Shown: one piece after another, positions 13,501-13,574 of the stretch | How positions within the stretch are numbered: the stretch's first letter is position 1 | Layout of the letters: each line of letters opens with the position of its first letter | NCBI GenBank assembly: GCA_019308625.1 | Contig: JAFDHU010000007.1 | Span: 1-13,574 of the forward strand | Origin: Deltaproteobacteria bacterium | GTDB taxonomy: Bacteria > Desulfobacterota > Desulfobaccia > Desulfobaccales > 0-14-0-80-60-11 | Direction of reading: 5' to 3' | Length of the DNA: 13,574 bases | Made by a program: the position numbers and the translations under genes | The notes under the pieces: model-generated | The model's input: only the letters and a program-made list of their open reading frames with translations | Told to the model about the DNA's origin: nothing | Databases searched by the model: none

Positions 13501-13574
13501 GGCTCCACGGAATCAAGAGATTTTGGATCAGGCATACCGGCGGCGGCAGCACCGGGCGCAGCCGGGGAAAAGCC
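13501..13574 (-). other. Unresolved edge: possible tail of an upstream minus-strand gene
   Basis: All that is visible is 74 bases. One frame ends at a TGA at 13530-13528, with 12 of 14 codons ending in G or C. Another frame ends in a TGA that overlaps the MoeA-like ATG as ATGA. Neither tail is recognisable, so I cannot say which is coding, if either. Confidence 0.2.

Overview
This GC-rich window reads as chromosomal DNA from an anaerobic bacterium of the Desulfobacterota (deltaproteobacterial, Desulfobacca-like) type. That placement is inference. It rests on a MoeA protein fused to a periplasmic-binding-protein-like domain, a two-domain rubrerythrin, an AcuB-like CBS-ACT protein, a Gram-negative Wza/Wzc export pair, and GC-biased third codon positions. 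I saw no rRNA, tRNA, CRISPR array, phage gene or insertion sequence.

Layout. Positions 1-828 (minus) hold the N-terminal part of a receiver-like plus PAS protein that runs off the left edge; its receiver lacks most of the usual phosphorylation residues. Positions 1173-2577 (minus) hold a two-gene envelope unit: a membrane protein with two cytoplasmic zinc ribbons and an outer NTF2-like domain, then an SH3-domain lipoprotein with a long Pro/Ala tail. A 402-bp divergent region with dyads and possible RNA hairpins separates this from a plus-strand operon at 2980-8760. That operon encodes a Wza-type export lipoprotein, a Wzc-type co-polymerase/tyrosine kinase, a short UDP-HexNAc 4,6-dehydratase and a UDP-sulfoquinovose synthase (SQD1/SqdB family). 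Positions 8918-10271 (minus) hold plsY followed by the CBS-CBS-ACT protein. A small unrecognised gene lies on the plus strand at 10410-10682. Rubrerythrin and the MoeA-PBP fusion fill 10821-13500 (minus).

How the genes fit together. The four-gene plus-strand operon is the most notable part. Export and assembly-control genes are transcribed with two nucleotide-sugar enzymes, one of which makes a sulfonated sugar donor from UDP-glucose and sulfite. This suggests a secreted or surface glycan containing sulfoquinovose, in an organism that probably has ready access to sulfite. No glycosyltransferase, flippase or polymerase is present here, so the rest of that pathway must be encoded elsewhere. The other genes look like general housekeeping: phospholipid synthesis, anaerobic peroxide defence and molybdenum/tungsten cofactor handling. 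The MoeA-PBP protein appears to lack the segment that normally carries the MDG motif.
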